Position numbers and translations under genes: made by a program
Shown: positions 7,796 through 15,390 of the stretch, one piece after another
Layout of the letters: every line of letters begins with the position of its first letter
Numbering within the stretch: position 1 is the first letter of the stretch
Notes under the pieces: model-generated
Seen by the model: only the letters and a program-made list of their open reading frames with translations
Databases searched by the model: none
What the model was told of the DNA's origin: nothing
Source: Chloroflexota bacterium
GTDB lineage: Bacteria; Chloroflexota; Anaerolineae; CG2-30-64-16
DNA: 64,000 bases
NCBI GenBank assembly: GCA_016876015.1
Contig: VGOD01000001.1
Span: 1-64,000, forward strand
Direction: 5' to 3'

Positions 7796-10023
7796 GATGC
7801 CTTCGCCAGTCTGGCCCTTCTCTCACGCGCGCTTACCGTGTCGCTCACCCCGCGGGCGCGGCGACGACCGGCGGCCGCTTGCAGGATCTCGGTCAGGTGC
7901 GGGAACGCATCCACCGAATGGGGCATAGGCAACGCCTCGACGAACGCGTCCTGGAAGCGCGGCTCCATGGCGACTCCGATGTAGTTCGTCCAGCGCGCCA
8001 GCCGCCGCGCCTCCTCGCGCTGCTGCTTGTTGAGCAGCGCGATGCGCGCGCCGTCGCCGGCTGAATTGCCGACCGTGGTCACCTTCGTCAGATCGCAATC
8101 GGGGATCATGCCGAGGATCATGGCGTGCGTGGCGTCAATATATGATCCGAACGCGCCCGCCAGCAGCACCCGATCCACCCGATCCACCCCCATCCGTGCC
8201 ATCAACAGGCGGGCGCCGGAGTAGAGCGCGGCCTTGCCCAGTTGTATGTTGCGCACATCGTCGCTGGTGACGACGATTGGCCGGCCCGTGCTCGCCTCGT
8301 GCGGCCAGGCCAGCACGAACTCGGCCTTCGAGCCTTGCCAGCTCAGTCGCGGTGAGCGCGCCTCGGCTGCGAACCGGCCGTCAGGCGTCAACACGCCCGC
8401 CACGAACAGCTCGGCGATCGCCTCGATGATGCCGGAGCCGCAGATGCCGGCCGCGAGAATGGGGGCATCGCGTGGTCTAGCTTTTTGGCCAGGTGAGGTA
8501 GATTGGTACGTTGGTGGATTGGTAGGATGGTAGGTGGGCAGGTTGGTACGTTGCGTTGGCAGTCTATCGGCTTCCCAATCTACCGACTTACCAGTTTCCC
8601 AATCTACCAATTTACCCATCTCCCACTCGTTGCTCCATTCCTCCCGGCCGATGACCTTGAAGCGTACCTCCAGCGTCTCGGGGTCAATGCGCACACGTTC
8701 GATGGCGCCCGCCGCGGCGCGCATCCCGTGGCGGATTTGCGCGCCCTCGAACGCCGGCCCGGTGGGGCTGGAGGCCGAAAAGAGTCGCTCGCGGTTGCCC
8801 AAGAGTAGTTCGCCGTTGGTCCCCACGTCCACGATCAGCCAGATCTCGTCGGCTGGCGCGCGGTGCGGTTCTTCGGCCAGGATCACGCCCACATTGTCCG
8901 CGCCGACATGACCGGCTTCCACGGGCAAGACGTGCGCCTGCGCGCCCGGCGCCAGCCGCAGTCCCAACTCCCGCGCCTGGATGTCCACCGCATCGCTGAC
9001 CGCCGGTCCGAAAGGCGATTGTCCCAACTGCCGCGGCGGGATGTTTAGCAGGATGTGGTGCATGACCGTGTTGCCCACCAGCACGATGTCGCTGATGGCC
9101 TCTGGGGTCACACCTGCCTCGGCCGCGGCTTCGGCAGCCAGCTCGTTCAGCGCGTTGATCACTGCTCCGCGCAGCGTGGCCAGCCCGTCCTCGCGAGTGT
9201 CGCAGTAGCTCACCCGGCTCATCAGATCCTCGCCGTAGGCCACCTGGGGGTTCATGCGACTGGCCGTGGCGAGCACTGCGCCGGTGCGCAGGTCGCACAG
9301 GTGCATAGCTACCGTCGTCGTGCCGATATCCACCGCCAGCCCATAGGCTTCCTCCGCATAGCCGGGCTGCACGCGTACCACCTCGCAATCTTGCCACACG
9401 GTGACAGTCGCCTTCCAGTTCCCCTCGCGCAGGATCGGCTGGAGGGTGTGCAGCAGGATCGGATCCAGCCGCAATCCCTGGAGGCCGAAGCGCCGGGCCA
9501 ATTCCGCGGCCAGCCGATCCCAGTCGCCCAACTGGTTTTCCAGGGTTGGCGGCTCGATCTCGACATAATAGAGCCGGATGGCCGGATCTACGACAATGGC
9601 GCGCTCGGTGACGGCCTTGCGCACCACCTGTTTGCGCGCCTGGCTCTCCGCTGGCACGCTGATCAGCAGGTCGCCGCGCACCTGGCAGGCGCACGCCAGC
9701 CGGCGGCCAGCCGGCCGCGGATGCTGGTCCCAATAGCGCGCCTCGCGGCCATCGGCCGCGCTGAGGTGCTCTGCATCAGAGGTCAGCCCGTGCTTGGCAA
9801 AGAAGCCCTCTTCGACAGTCACCTGGCACTTGCCGCAGGTTTGGCGGCCATTGCAGATGGCCTCGATCTCGACGCCAAGGCTGCGGGCGGCATCCAGCAA
9901 GTTGCTGCCGGCGGCCGCCTCTCCCTGCCGGCCGGAGGGCTGGAAGACGACGCGATAAGCGGCGCGCCCCTCGTCGGAGGGGCGTGAAGCAGTCGGTTGA
10001 TGTGGGTTCGATGGTGGTGTCAT
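7792..10023 (-). CDS. RACo-type reductive activator of corrinoid proteins (2Fe-2S ferredoxin plus ASKHA ATPase)
   Basis: 743 residues. An N-terminal ferredoxin domain has CNGRQTCGKC (Cys57, 63, 66) and a fourth cysteine in LACACQV. A linker domain is followed by an actin-like (ASKHA) ATPase domain with GLAVDIGTTTVAMHL, VLVGNTVMHHILL, IVDVGTNGELLLG and LLAGAFGSYIDA. Proteins of this class use ATP to re-reduce inactive Co(II) corrinoid proteins, which fits the corrinoid gene downstream. About residues 467-511 are repeat-derived sequence (WETGKSVDWEADRLPTQ and following) that interrupts the ASKHA part in frame. The ATG at 10023 is supported by a promoter whose -10 box ends nine bases upstream; the longer frame to 10116 reads as noncoding. 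Confidence 0.88.
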   Translation of the reverse strand: MTPPSNPHQPTASRPSDEGRAAYRVVFQPSGRQGEAAAGSNLLDAARSLGVEIEAICNGRQTCGKCQVTVEEGFFAKHGLTSDAEHLSAADGREARYWDQHPRPAGRRLACACQVRGDLLISVPAESQARKQVVRKAVTERAIVVDPAIRLYYVEIEPPTLENQLGDWDRLAAELARRFGLQGLRLDPILLHTLQPILREGNWKATVTVWQDCEVVRVQPGYAEEAYGLAVDIGTTTVAMHLCDLRTGAVLATASRMNPQVAYGEDLMSRVSYCDTREDGLATLRGAVINALNELAAEAAAEAGVTPEAISDIVLVGNTVMHHILLNIPPRQLGQSPFGPAVSDAVDIQARELGLRLAPGAQAHVLPVEAGHVGADNVGVILAEEPHRAPADEIWLIVDVGTNGELLLGNRERLFSASSPTGPAFEGAQIRHGMRAAAGAIERVRIDPETLEVRFKVIGREEWSNEWEMGKLVDWETGKSVDWEADRLPTQRTNLPTYHPTNPPTYQSTSPGQKARPRDAPILAAGICGSGIIEAIAELFVAGVLTPDGRFAAEARSPRLSWQGSKAEFVLAWPHEASTGRPIVVTSDDVRNIQLGKAALYSGARLLMARMGVDRVDRVLLAGAFGSYIDATHAMILGMIPDCDLTKVTTVGNSAGDGARIALLNKQQREEARRLARWTNYIGVAMEPRFQDAFVEALPMPHSVDAFPHLTEILQAAAGRRRARGVSDTVSARERRARLAKAS
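8491..8622. repeat. GGTAGATTGG/CCAATCTACC inverted repeat array inside the activator gene
   Basis: About 130 bases made of imperfect iterations of GGTAGATTGGTA-like words on the left and their complements (CCCAATCTACCA) on the right. It is read in frame by the RACo gene and encodes the low-complexity peptide with NLPTYHPTNPPTYQS. A related array lies at 15293-15385. Confidence 0.75.
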
Positions 10024-10032
10024 AGCACGGCG

Positions 10033-10061
10033 ATTGTACGCCAAGTGAGACGGGATGACAA
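10033..10061 (-). promoter_or_regulatory. promoter of the RACo gene, close to leaderless
   Basis: On the minus strand TTGTCA (10061-10056), a 17-base spacer and TACAAT (10038-10033), then nine bases to the ATG at 10023. A transcription start about seven bases after the -10 box leaves a leader of one or two bases and no ribosome site. Confidence 0.7.
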
Positions 10062-10096
10062 ACTGCGCCCCACATTGACTCAACGCGCTCTGCAAC

Positions 10097-10126
10097 TTGC
10101 GCCCCCACTGCTTCATGGACTATAAT
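10097..10126 (+). promoter_or_regulatory. promoter of the methyltetrahydrofolate methyltransferase gene
   Basis: TTGCGC (10097-10102), an 18-base spacer and TATAAT (10121-10126), 42 bases before the ATG at 10169. It is divergent from the RACo promoter, so one 145-base region drives both genes. Confidence 0.65.
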
Positions 10127-10168
10127 GGCGTTGCAGGGCGGTACGAATTAGCTTCAGGAGTCTTCTTC

Positions 10169-11134
10169 ATGCACACGATTCTTCGTTCCAGGACCGGCGT
10201 CGAGGTCATTATCGGCCCGGATCAGCCTTTCGTGATGATCGGCGAGCGGATCAATCCGACCGGCCGCAAGGCGCTGGCCGCGGAGATGTTGGCGGGCGAC
10301 TACGGTCGAGTGAAAGCCGATGCGTTGGCGCAGGTGGAAGCCGGCGCCACGGTGCTCGACGTGAATGCCGGACTGGGCGTCGCCAACGCCAACGAGCTGG
10401 AGCCCGAGGTCATGGTGCGGGCCATCGAGGCGGTGCAATCGGTCGTGGACGCGCCCCTCAGCGTGGATTCGTCGGTCGTGGCCGCGTTGCGCGCGGGGTT
10501 GCAGGCCGCGGGCGGCAAACCGCTGGTCAATTCTGTGACCGGCGAGGCGGAGCGGATGGAGGCGGTCTTCCCGTTGATCGCCGAGTATCGCGTCGCGGTG
10601 ATCGCCATGTGCAACGACGAGACCGGTATCAGCATGGATCCCAAGGTGCGTTTTGGCGTCGCCAAGAAGATCGTGGCGCGCGCCGAGTCGTTCGGCATCC
10701 CGCGCGAGAACATCCTGATTGATCCGTTGGTAATGCCCGCGGGCGCGGTGCGCGGCTCCGGCGCGATGGTGCTCGACATCGTCCGCTGGGTGCGCGAGGA
10801 GCTGGGCTGCAACACGGTCTGCGGGGCCAGCAACGTGTCATTCGGTCTCCCCAACCGCGAGGCGATCAACGCCAACTTCCTGGCCATGTTGATCGGCGCG
10901 GGCATGACCAGCGCGATCACCAATCCCCTTAAGCAGGAGCTCAAGACCGCCATCCTGGCGGCCGATATGCTGATGGGGCATGACGAAGACTGCATGCGTT
11001 GGCTGCGCTATCAGCGACAACTGGCTCGCGCGGCGGCCGCCGCTGCCGCAGCCGCCTCTGGCGAGGCCACAGCGACCGATGAGCGCGCTGCCCGTCGCGC
11101 CGCGCGCCGGGAGAGTCGCACATCTGAAGGCTGA
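10169..11134 (+). CDS. dihydropteroate-synthase-fold methyltetrahydrofolate methyltransferase (MeTr/MetH pterin-domain type)
   Basis: 321 residues. MIGERINPTGRKALAAEM, TVLDVNAGL, LSVDSS, KPLVNSVTGE, DPLVMPAG and NTVCGASNVSFGLPNREAIN are the conserved stretches of the pterin-binding family as seen in AcsE and in MetH domain 2. These proteins bind methyl-tetrahydrofolate and pass the methyl group to a corrinoid protein. The C-terminus ends in an alanine run and a basic, low-complexity tail (ARAAAAAAAAASG) that is not part of the fold. CAGGAG lies eight bases before the ATG. It is divergent from the RACo gene and probably works with the corrinoid protein and homocysteine methyltransferase encoded on the other strand. 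Confidence 0.85.
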   Translation: MHTILRSRTGVEVIIGPDQPFVMIGERINPTGRKALAAEMLAGDYGRVKADALAQVEAGATVLDVNAGLGVANANELEPEVMVRAIEAVQSVVDAPLSVDSSVVAALRAGLQAAGGKPLVNSVTGEAERMEAVFPLIAEYRVAVIAMCNDETGISMDPKVRFGVAKKIVARAESFGIPRENILIDPLVMPAGAVRGSGAMVLDIVRWVREELGCNTVCGASNVSFGLPNREAINANFLAMLIGAGMTSAITNPLKQELKTAILAADMLMGHDEDCMRWLRYQRQLARAAAAAAAAASGEATATDERAARRAARRESRTSEG

Positions 11135-11214
11135 TGTCGTCTGCGTCTCGGTCGCGCGTCTCGAGGGCAGCATAGGCCGTCAATGTCTTGCCTGCATTCC
11201 ACAAGGAGTCCCAG

Positions 11215-12087
11215 ATGAACCCTGTTCTCGTCAAAATCGGCCCGTTCGCAGTGCACTGGTATGGCTTGCTGATCGTCATCGGCGCAGTGATCGCGGCGTG
11301 GATCGCCACGAAGGAGGCCAGGCGTCGCGGGGAAGACCCGGAGCACGCCTGGAACCTGCTGACCTGGTGCTTGATCCTTGGCATCATCGGCGCGCGCGCC
11401 TATCACGTCTTCTCGACCCCCGTCGGCAACTTCGCAGGCTGGGCCTACTACCGCGAGCATCCCATCGAGGCGATCGCCTTCTGGAACGGCGGGTTCCGCG
11501 GGCTGGCCATCTATGGCGCGGTGGCGGGCGGGGTGCTCGCCGTCGTGCTTTATACCTGGCGGGCCAAATTGAGCCTGCTGCGTTGGCTTGACATCCCCAC
11601 ACCGGGCCTGCTGGTTGCCCAGGTCGTTGGTCGCCTGGGCAACCGCATCAACCAGGAGCTCTATGGACCGGCCACGAATCTGCCCTGGGCCTTTCACATC
11701 AACCCCACCTACCCGTGCCAGGAGCCGCCAGGCTCTCCTATGGCGTGCGGTCTGCCGTCCGAGATGCTCAGCGAGCCGGTGCGCCAGTGGTATGCGGCCA
11801 ACGGGTTCCACCCCACCTTCTTCTACGAGGCGCTTTGGAACATCGTGGGTTTCCTGCTGCTCTGGTTCGGCGGCCGGCGCTTTGCGCGTTGGCTGCGCGA
11901 TGGCGACATCTTCTTGTTGTACCTGATCTGGTATCCGCTGGGGCGGTTCTGGGTCGAGATGTTCCGGCCGGACGCATGGCGCATGGGCGCCCTGGCCACA
12001 GCCCAATGGATCGCCATTGCCTGCATCGCAGGCGCGATCGCCGGGCTCGTGCTCAACCATCGGCGGCCGAGGACAGCGGGGGCGTAG
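11215..12087 (+). CDS. lgt: prolipoprotein diacylglyceryl transferase
   Basis: 290 residues with about seven hydrophobic segments. FAVHWYGLLIVIGAVIAAW at the start, GIIGARAYHVF, the Lgt signature GRLGNRINQELYGPATNLPW and HPTFFYEALWNIVGF are all present. Lgt attaches diacylglycerol to the lipobox cysteine of prelipoproteins in the cytoplasmic membrane. Substrates in this window would include the lipoproteins at 23781-26210 and 50030-50703. AAGGAG precedes the ATG. The central loop has an extra cysteine-containing stretch (YPCQEPPGSPMACGLPSE) compared with short Lgt proteins. Confidence 0.95.
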   Translation: MNPVLVKIGPFAVHWYGLLIVIGAVIAAWIATKEARRRGEDPEHAWNLLTWCLILGIIGARAYHVFSTPVGNFAGWAYYREHPIEAIAFWNGGFRGLAIYGAVAGGVLAVVLYTWRAKLSLLRWLDIPTPGLLVAQVVGRLGNRINQELYGPATNLPWAFHINPTYPCQEPPGSPMACGLPSEMLSEPVRQWYAANGFHPTFFYEALWNIVGFLLLWFGGRRFARWLRDGDIFLLYLIWYPLGRFWVEMFRPDAWRMGALATAQWIAIACIAGAIAGLVLNHRRPRTAGA

Positions 12088-12174
12088 TGCGTATTGCGTG
12101 GTGCGTGGAATCTCGTCTGCCGACTGCTGTCCACTATCGGTTGCACAGGTTCCACCAGGAAAGGAGCTTTCTCC

Positions 12175-13272
12175 ATGACTGCTATCGTACAGGATGAACG
12201 TCGCCGGCTGGCGGTAGACTATGCGGCGGGAGTCGAGGCGTTGCTGGCGCTCGCGCCCCCGCGCGAGGCCGGTCTGCGAGCCAGGTCCACGCCGCGCGTG
12301 GGCCGGCTCCTGGTGAAGTCTCAGGCGCTGAAGAACGCGGCCTCGGCCGCGCTTGCTGGCTCGACCGATCCGCTGGACAGGGCCGCAGCCGAAGTGCAAC
12401 TGTTGGCGGGCGCGGCGCTCGACCTGGCTGTGGCCAGCCAGTTGGCGGGCGCGCCGGCAACAAGGGCGCGCGATCTCGCGGCCCCTGCCGTAGATGTCGC
12501 CGGCCTGCGGCGTCTGATCGAAGCCCCAGAAGCATATCTGGCGGGCGCCGTGGCGGTGACGCGCGTGCGGGCGGTGGAGGATGCCAGGCAGAGCATGAGC
12601 GCGGCCGCCCAGTCCGCGCTGGATGGCATCAGCTCTGCGGTCGTCTCGACGGGCGGCGAGGTGATCGAGGGGTTGCTGCTGTTGGACGCGGCGCTGCTCA
12701 AGGAAGCGTTGCAGTTGGTCGGCGGCCAGCTTGCCGCGAAGATCGGGGTAGACCTGAAGGGGCTGAGCAAGCGCATCATAGATTTCGTCATCGCGGCCAA
12801 CGAGAAGATCGTCGCAATGCTCGGCATTGACGCCGTGGCAGAGGCGCAGAAGCAGCTCGCGCAGTGGCTCGAAGAGCTACAGGCCGGCACGCTTTTCCCG
12901 CGGCTGGTCGAGCAACTGTATCAGACCGACGCCATCGAGGCAGAGATCATGGGGTGGCTGGCGGGTTACGCGGGCGGTGAGGCTGTCTTGTTGATGGGGC
13001 GCGAGGAGATCACCCTGTTGGCGGGTCGCTTCGCGGCCAAGGCCAAAGTCGCCGATCAGCTCACCGCGGCGTTGGCGCTGGTCAAGCTGGCGCCGCCGCT
13101 CGCGACCCCCTATGGCCGGCTCGGCATCGCCGTCGCCTACCTGGGCCTGCTGGCCTATCTGGTCGGTTCCGGCTACGATCACGTGGACTCGGACCGCTTG
13201 CAGGTGTTGGACTGGGTCGAAGGCGTGCGCGGTATCGCCAAACGGCTGCTGGTGACGTTGCCGCCGGCGTAG
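12175..13272 (+). CDS. unknown protein, alanine/leucine-rich and largely helical
   Basis: 365 residues with a clear AAGGAG ribosome site. The sequence is rich in Ala and Leu and almost certainly helical. A region near residues 195-245 (LQLVGGQLAAKIGVDLKGLSKRIIDFVIAANEKIVAMLGIDAVAEAQKQLAQWL) looks amphipathic. One hydrophobic stretch near the C-terminus (RLGIAVAYLGLLAYLVGSG) could be a membrane segment. No signal peptide and no family motif were recognised. It stands alone after lgt, with an 87-base gap holding a short GTGCGT-type repeat, and no functional link is suggested by its neighbours. Confidence 0.7.
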   Translation: MTAIVQDERRRLAVDYAAGVEALLALAPPREAGLRARSTPRVGRLLVKSQALKNAASAALAGSTDPLDRAAAEVQLLAGAALDLAVASQLAGAPATRARDLAAPAVDVAGLRRLIEAPEAYLAGAVAVTRVRAVEDARQSMSAAAQSALDGISSAVVSTGGEVIEGLLLLDAALLKEALQLVGGQLAAKIGVDLKGLSKRIIDFVIAANEKIVAMLGIDAVAEAQKQLAQWLEELQAGTLFPRLVEQLYQTDAIEAEIMGWLAGYAGGEAVLLMGREEITLLAGRFAAKAKVADQLTAALALVKLAPPLATPYGRLGIAVAYLGLLAYLVGSGYDHVDSDRLQVLDWVEGVRGIAKRLLVTLPPA

Positions 13273-13372
13273 CAAGAGCACAGAGCGCCGTGTTCTTTGC
13301 TTTGCTTCCGTGGCTGCACGCAGTGGGCTGTGGCTGTTTGGGTGATTGGTTGGTCATTTTTGCTGCCACACC

Positions 13373-13507
13373 GACAAGGAGTACTTGCTGACAGACGCCA
13401 TCTCGTTCACAATGATGACGCGCCTGCACCAGAAGACAGCCTTCGCCTTCGACAAGCACTTCGGCCAGTACGGCTGGCAGATCCTCGAACCGGAACGAGA
13501 TAAGTGA
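13373..13507 (+). pseudogene. PIN-domain (VapC-like) toxin, C-terminal remnant
   Basis: A 44-codon open stretch reads DKEYLLTDAISFTMMTRL, then TAFAFDKHFGQYGWQIL, and ends at TGA 13505. This is the last part of a PIN-domain nuclease: the (S)LTDA-SF-MM-RL helix with one of the acidic metal ligands and the FDKHF strand. No start codon with a ribosome site and no upstream PIN motifs were found in the 100 bases before it, so the N-terminal two thirds is gone. It lies directly before a second, apparently intact toxin-antitoxin-like pair. Confidence 0.65.
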
Positions 13508-13530
13508 CTGGTTATAGAGAGGTCTATTCC

Positions 13531-13839
13531 ATGGCATCAATGACCCTCAGCACGATCCTGGACGACTTGCGCGCTGCCGATGCCGTGCTGCGCAAGTTCG
13601 AACAACGCTATTGGTTGAGCTCCGAAATCTTCTACAATCTGTACGCGCGCGGCGTTCTCGACGACGGTGAGCATCTTGAAGATTTCGCCGAATGGGCCGG
13701 TTTCTACAAGATCAAGCAGCACCGCGAGGCAGTGCTGCGCCAGTTTTCAGAGCAGCGGGTATCCAGGTTGCGCGCAGGCGGCACAAACGCTTTTGTCCGC
13801 TTGGCGCCTGAAGAGCCGTTGATCGAGGTAGCAGCATAA
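13531..13839 (+). CDS. putative antitoxin of a TumE-like pair
   Basis: 102 residues starting MASMTLSTILDDLRAADAVL, with KFEQRYWLSSEIFYNLYARG and EDFAEWAGFYKIKQHREAVL. This pattern (a helix with LSSE-F-LY-G, then an acidic -EWAG- segment) is common in small proteins encoded just before DUF6516/TumE-type toxins. The next gene starts five bases after its stop. The ATG at 13531 has AGAGAGG upstream. Function is inferred from gene order; no DNA-binding domain was identified. Confidence 0.55.
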   Translation: MASMTLSTILDDLRAADAVLRKFEQRYWLSSEIFYNLYARGVLDDGEHLEDFAEWAGFYKIKQHREAVLRQFSEQRVSRLRAGGTNAFVRLAPEEPLIEVAA

Positions 13840-13843
13840 CCGT

Positions 13844-14263
13844 ATGCCCTTTCCTTCGCGCGCTGAGTACGAGCACCTGATCTACACGCTGCCGTACAGC
13901 CATCCGGATGTTGTTTCGTCATCACTACGCCTTTTCACTGTCAGTGACGGCACGGCCATGGTGAGAGGGAGCGTGTATTTTCGCAACGGCCTCGAATTGC
14001 GCGTGGTCGAGGTCGTTGACTTCGTGGCCGGCCACATCAGCGACTACGGCTATACGATCCTCCGAGAACAGGAGCGGATCTGTTGGTATGACCCCCAGGC
14101 TCATCCCGAAATCCCCGAGCTGCGCGCCACTTTCCCGCATCATCGTCACGAGCCGCCCGAGATCAAACACAATCGCCGCCCCGCGCCGGGCATCAGTTTC
14201 ACCGCGCCCAACTTGCCGGCCTTGATCGCCGCTGGCGTTGCTCTCGGCGCCGATTTGTCTTGA
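13844..14263 (+). CDS. DUF6516 (TumE-like) toxin family protein
   Basis: 139 residues. The core VSSSLRLFTVSDGTAMVRGSVYF, LELRVVEVVDF, HISDYGYTILREQERICWYDPQAHP and a terminal histidine cluster (FPHHRHEPPEIKHNR) match the DUF6516 fold, whose best-known members are called TumE toxins. Such proteins usually pair with a small upstream antitoxin, here 13531-13839. The C-terminus runs on (RRPAPGISFTAPNLPALIAAG) beyond the usual PPH-type end. A nearby PIN remnant makes this a small toxin-antitoxin patch. Family assignment rests on pattern recognition only. Confidence 0.65.
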   Translation: MPFPSRAEYEHLIYTLPYSHPDVVSSSLRLFTVSDGTAMVRGSVYFRNGLELRVVEVVDFVAGHISDYGYTILREQERICWYDPQAHPEIPELRATFPHHRHEPPEIKHNRRPAPGISFTAPNLPALIAAGVALGADLS

Positions 14264-14289
14264 GGAGTCCCACCGAGTCGCGGTATAAT
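14260..14289 (+). promoter_or_regulatory. lipA promoter
   Basis: TTGAGG (14260-14265), an 18-base spacer and TATAAT (14284-14289), 27 bases before the lipA ATG at 14317. Confidence 0.65.
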
Positions 14290-14316
14290 ACCCGCAGCGT
14301 AGGACATTGAGCAGAT

Positions 14317-15288
14317 ATGCAGACCACCATTACGATTGATCCCATTCCCGAGACGCAGCCCCGGCCTGCGGTCCGCCGGGCGCGACTGCACGTCGAAGAT
14401 TCCCGTCAGGCGCAGGCCCAGACCGCAGCCGGCCGCAAGCCGGAGTGGCTGCGAATCAAGCTGAACCAGAACGACGAGTATTGGCGTCTGAAGTCGCTGA
14501 TGCGCGGACAGACGCTGCACACCGTCTGCGAAGAGGCATTCTGCCCGAACCTGGGCGAGTGCTGGGGCCGCGGCATCGCGACCTTCCTGCTGATGGGCGA
14601 CATCTGCACCCGCTCGTGTAAGTTCTGCAACGTCCAGTCGGGCCGGCCGCTGCCCCTTGACGAGGATGAGCCGCGCCGCGTCGCTGAATCGGTGCATGAG
14701 ATGGGCCTGCGGCATGTGGTTCTCACCAGCGTTGACCGCGACGATCAGCCTGACGGCGGCGCGCACATCTTCGCTGCGGCCATCCGCGCCATCCGCGACC
14801 GCCAGCCCGGCTGCACCATCGAAACCCTCATTCCCGATTTCAAGGGGGATCGCGCGGCGCTGAAGATCGTCGTGGACGCCCGGCCCGAAATCCTCAACCA
14901 CAACGTCGAGACGGTTCCGCGGCTCTCGCGCTGGGTGCGGCCGCAGGCCAGGCATGAACGCAGCCTGGCCGTCTTGCGGATGGCGAAGGAGCTGGATCCA
15001 ACAGTCATGACCAAGAGCGGAGTCATGGTCGGCCTGGGCGAGGAATGGGACGAGTTGCTCGCGGTCATGGATGACCTGCGAGAAGCAGATGTGGACATCC
15101 TGACGATCGGCCAGTACCTGCAGCCGAGCAAGCTGCATCTACCGGTCGCTCGCTTCTATCACCCCGATGAGTTCGCCGCGCTGGCTGACGAGGCGCGCGC
15201 TCGCGGCTTCCAGTGGGTAGAGTCGGCCCCGCTGGTGCGCTCATCCTATCACGCAGACCAACAGGCGCGGGGCATCAGGGGCTGGTAA
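14317..15288 (+). CDS. lipA: lipoyl synthase
   Basis: 323 residues. The auxiliary cluster motif is [12 protein letters not shown] (Cys71, 76, 82) and the radical-SAM motif is CTRSCKFCN (Cys97, 101, 104). [18 protein letters not shown] and [17 protein letters not shown]-like segments and the [18 protein letters not shown] end are typical of LipA. The enzyme inserts two sulfurs into protein-bound octanoyl groups. Its likely clients include the H protein of glycine cleavage, consistent with a GcvT domain at 18822-22052, but no gcvH or gcvP is in the window. The first 40 residues are an unconserved lead. It has its own promoter. Confidence 0.95.
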   Translation: MQTTITIDPIPETQPRPAVRRARLHVEDSRQAQAQTAAGRKPEWLRIKLNQNDEYWRLKSLMRGQTLHTVCEEAFCPNLGECWGRGIATFLLMGDICTRSCKFCNVQSGRPLPLDEDEPRRVAESVHEMGLRHVVLTSVDRDDQPDGGAHIFAAAIRAIRDRQPGCTIETLIPDFKGDRAALKIVVDARPEILNHNVETVPRLSRWVRPQARHERSLAVLRMAKELDPTVMTKSGVMVGLGEEWDELLAVMDDLREADVDILTIGQYLQPSKLHLPVARFYHPDEFAALADEARARGFQWVESAPLVRSSYHADQQARGIRGW

Positions 15289-15312
15289 CGTGGTAGATTG
15301 GTAGGTCGGATC

Positions 15313-15385
15313 TACCGGCTACCGTTCTCCCAATCTACCAGTTACCGTTCTCCTAATTTACCAGTTACCGTTCTCCTAATCTACC
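15313..15385 (+). repeat. three tandem 23-bp units immediately before the DUF1786 gene
   Basis: Units at 15313-15335, 15336-15358 and 15359-15381 share the form TACCAGTTACCGTTCTCCTAA plus two bases, then a partial TACC. An inverted counterpart (GGTAGATTGGTAGG) lies at 15294-15307. The array ends five bases before the ATG at 15391. It is related to the array at 8491-8622. Confidence 0.75.
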
Positions 15386-15390
15386 AACAT

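Noticed and set aside
10024-10116. Extended N-terminus for the RACo gene
   Set aside because: The extra residues do not resemble protein sequence, and promoter boxes overlap this stretch.
15313-15385. Tandem 23-bp units as a CRISPR array
   Set aside because: The units are contiguous with no spacers, and no cas gene is present.
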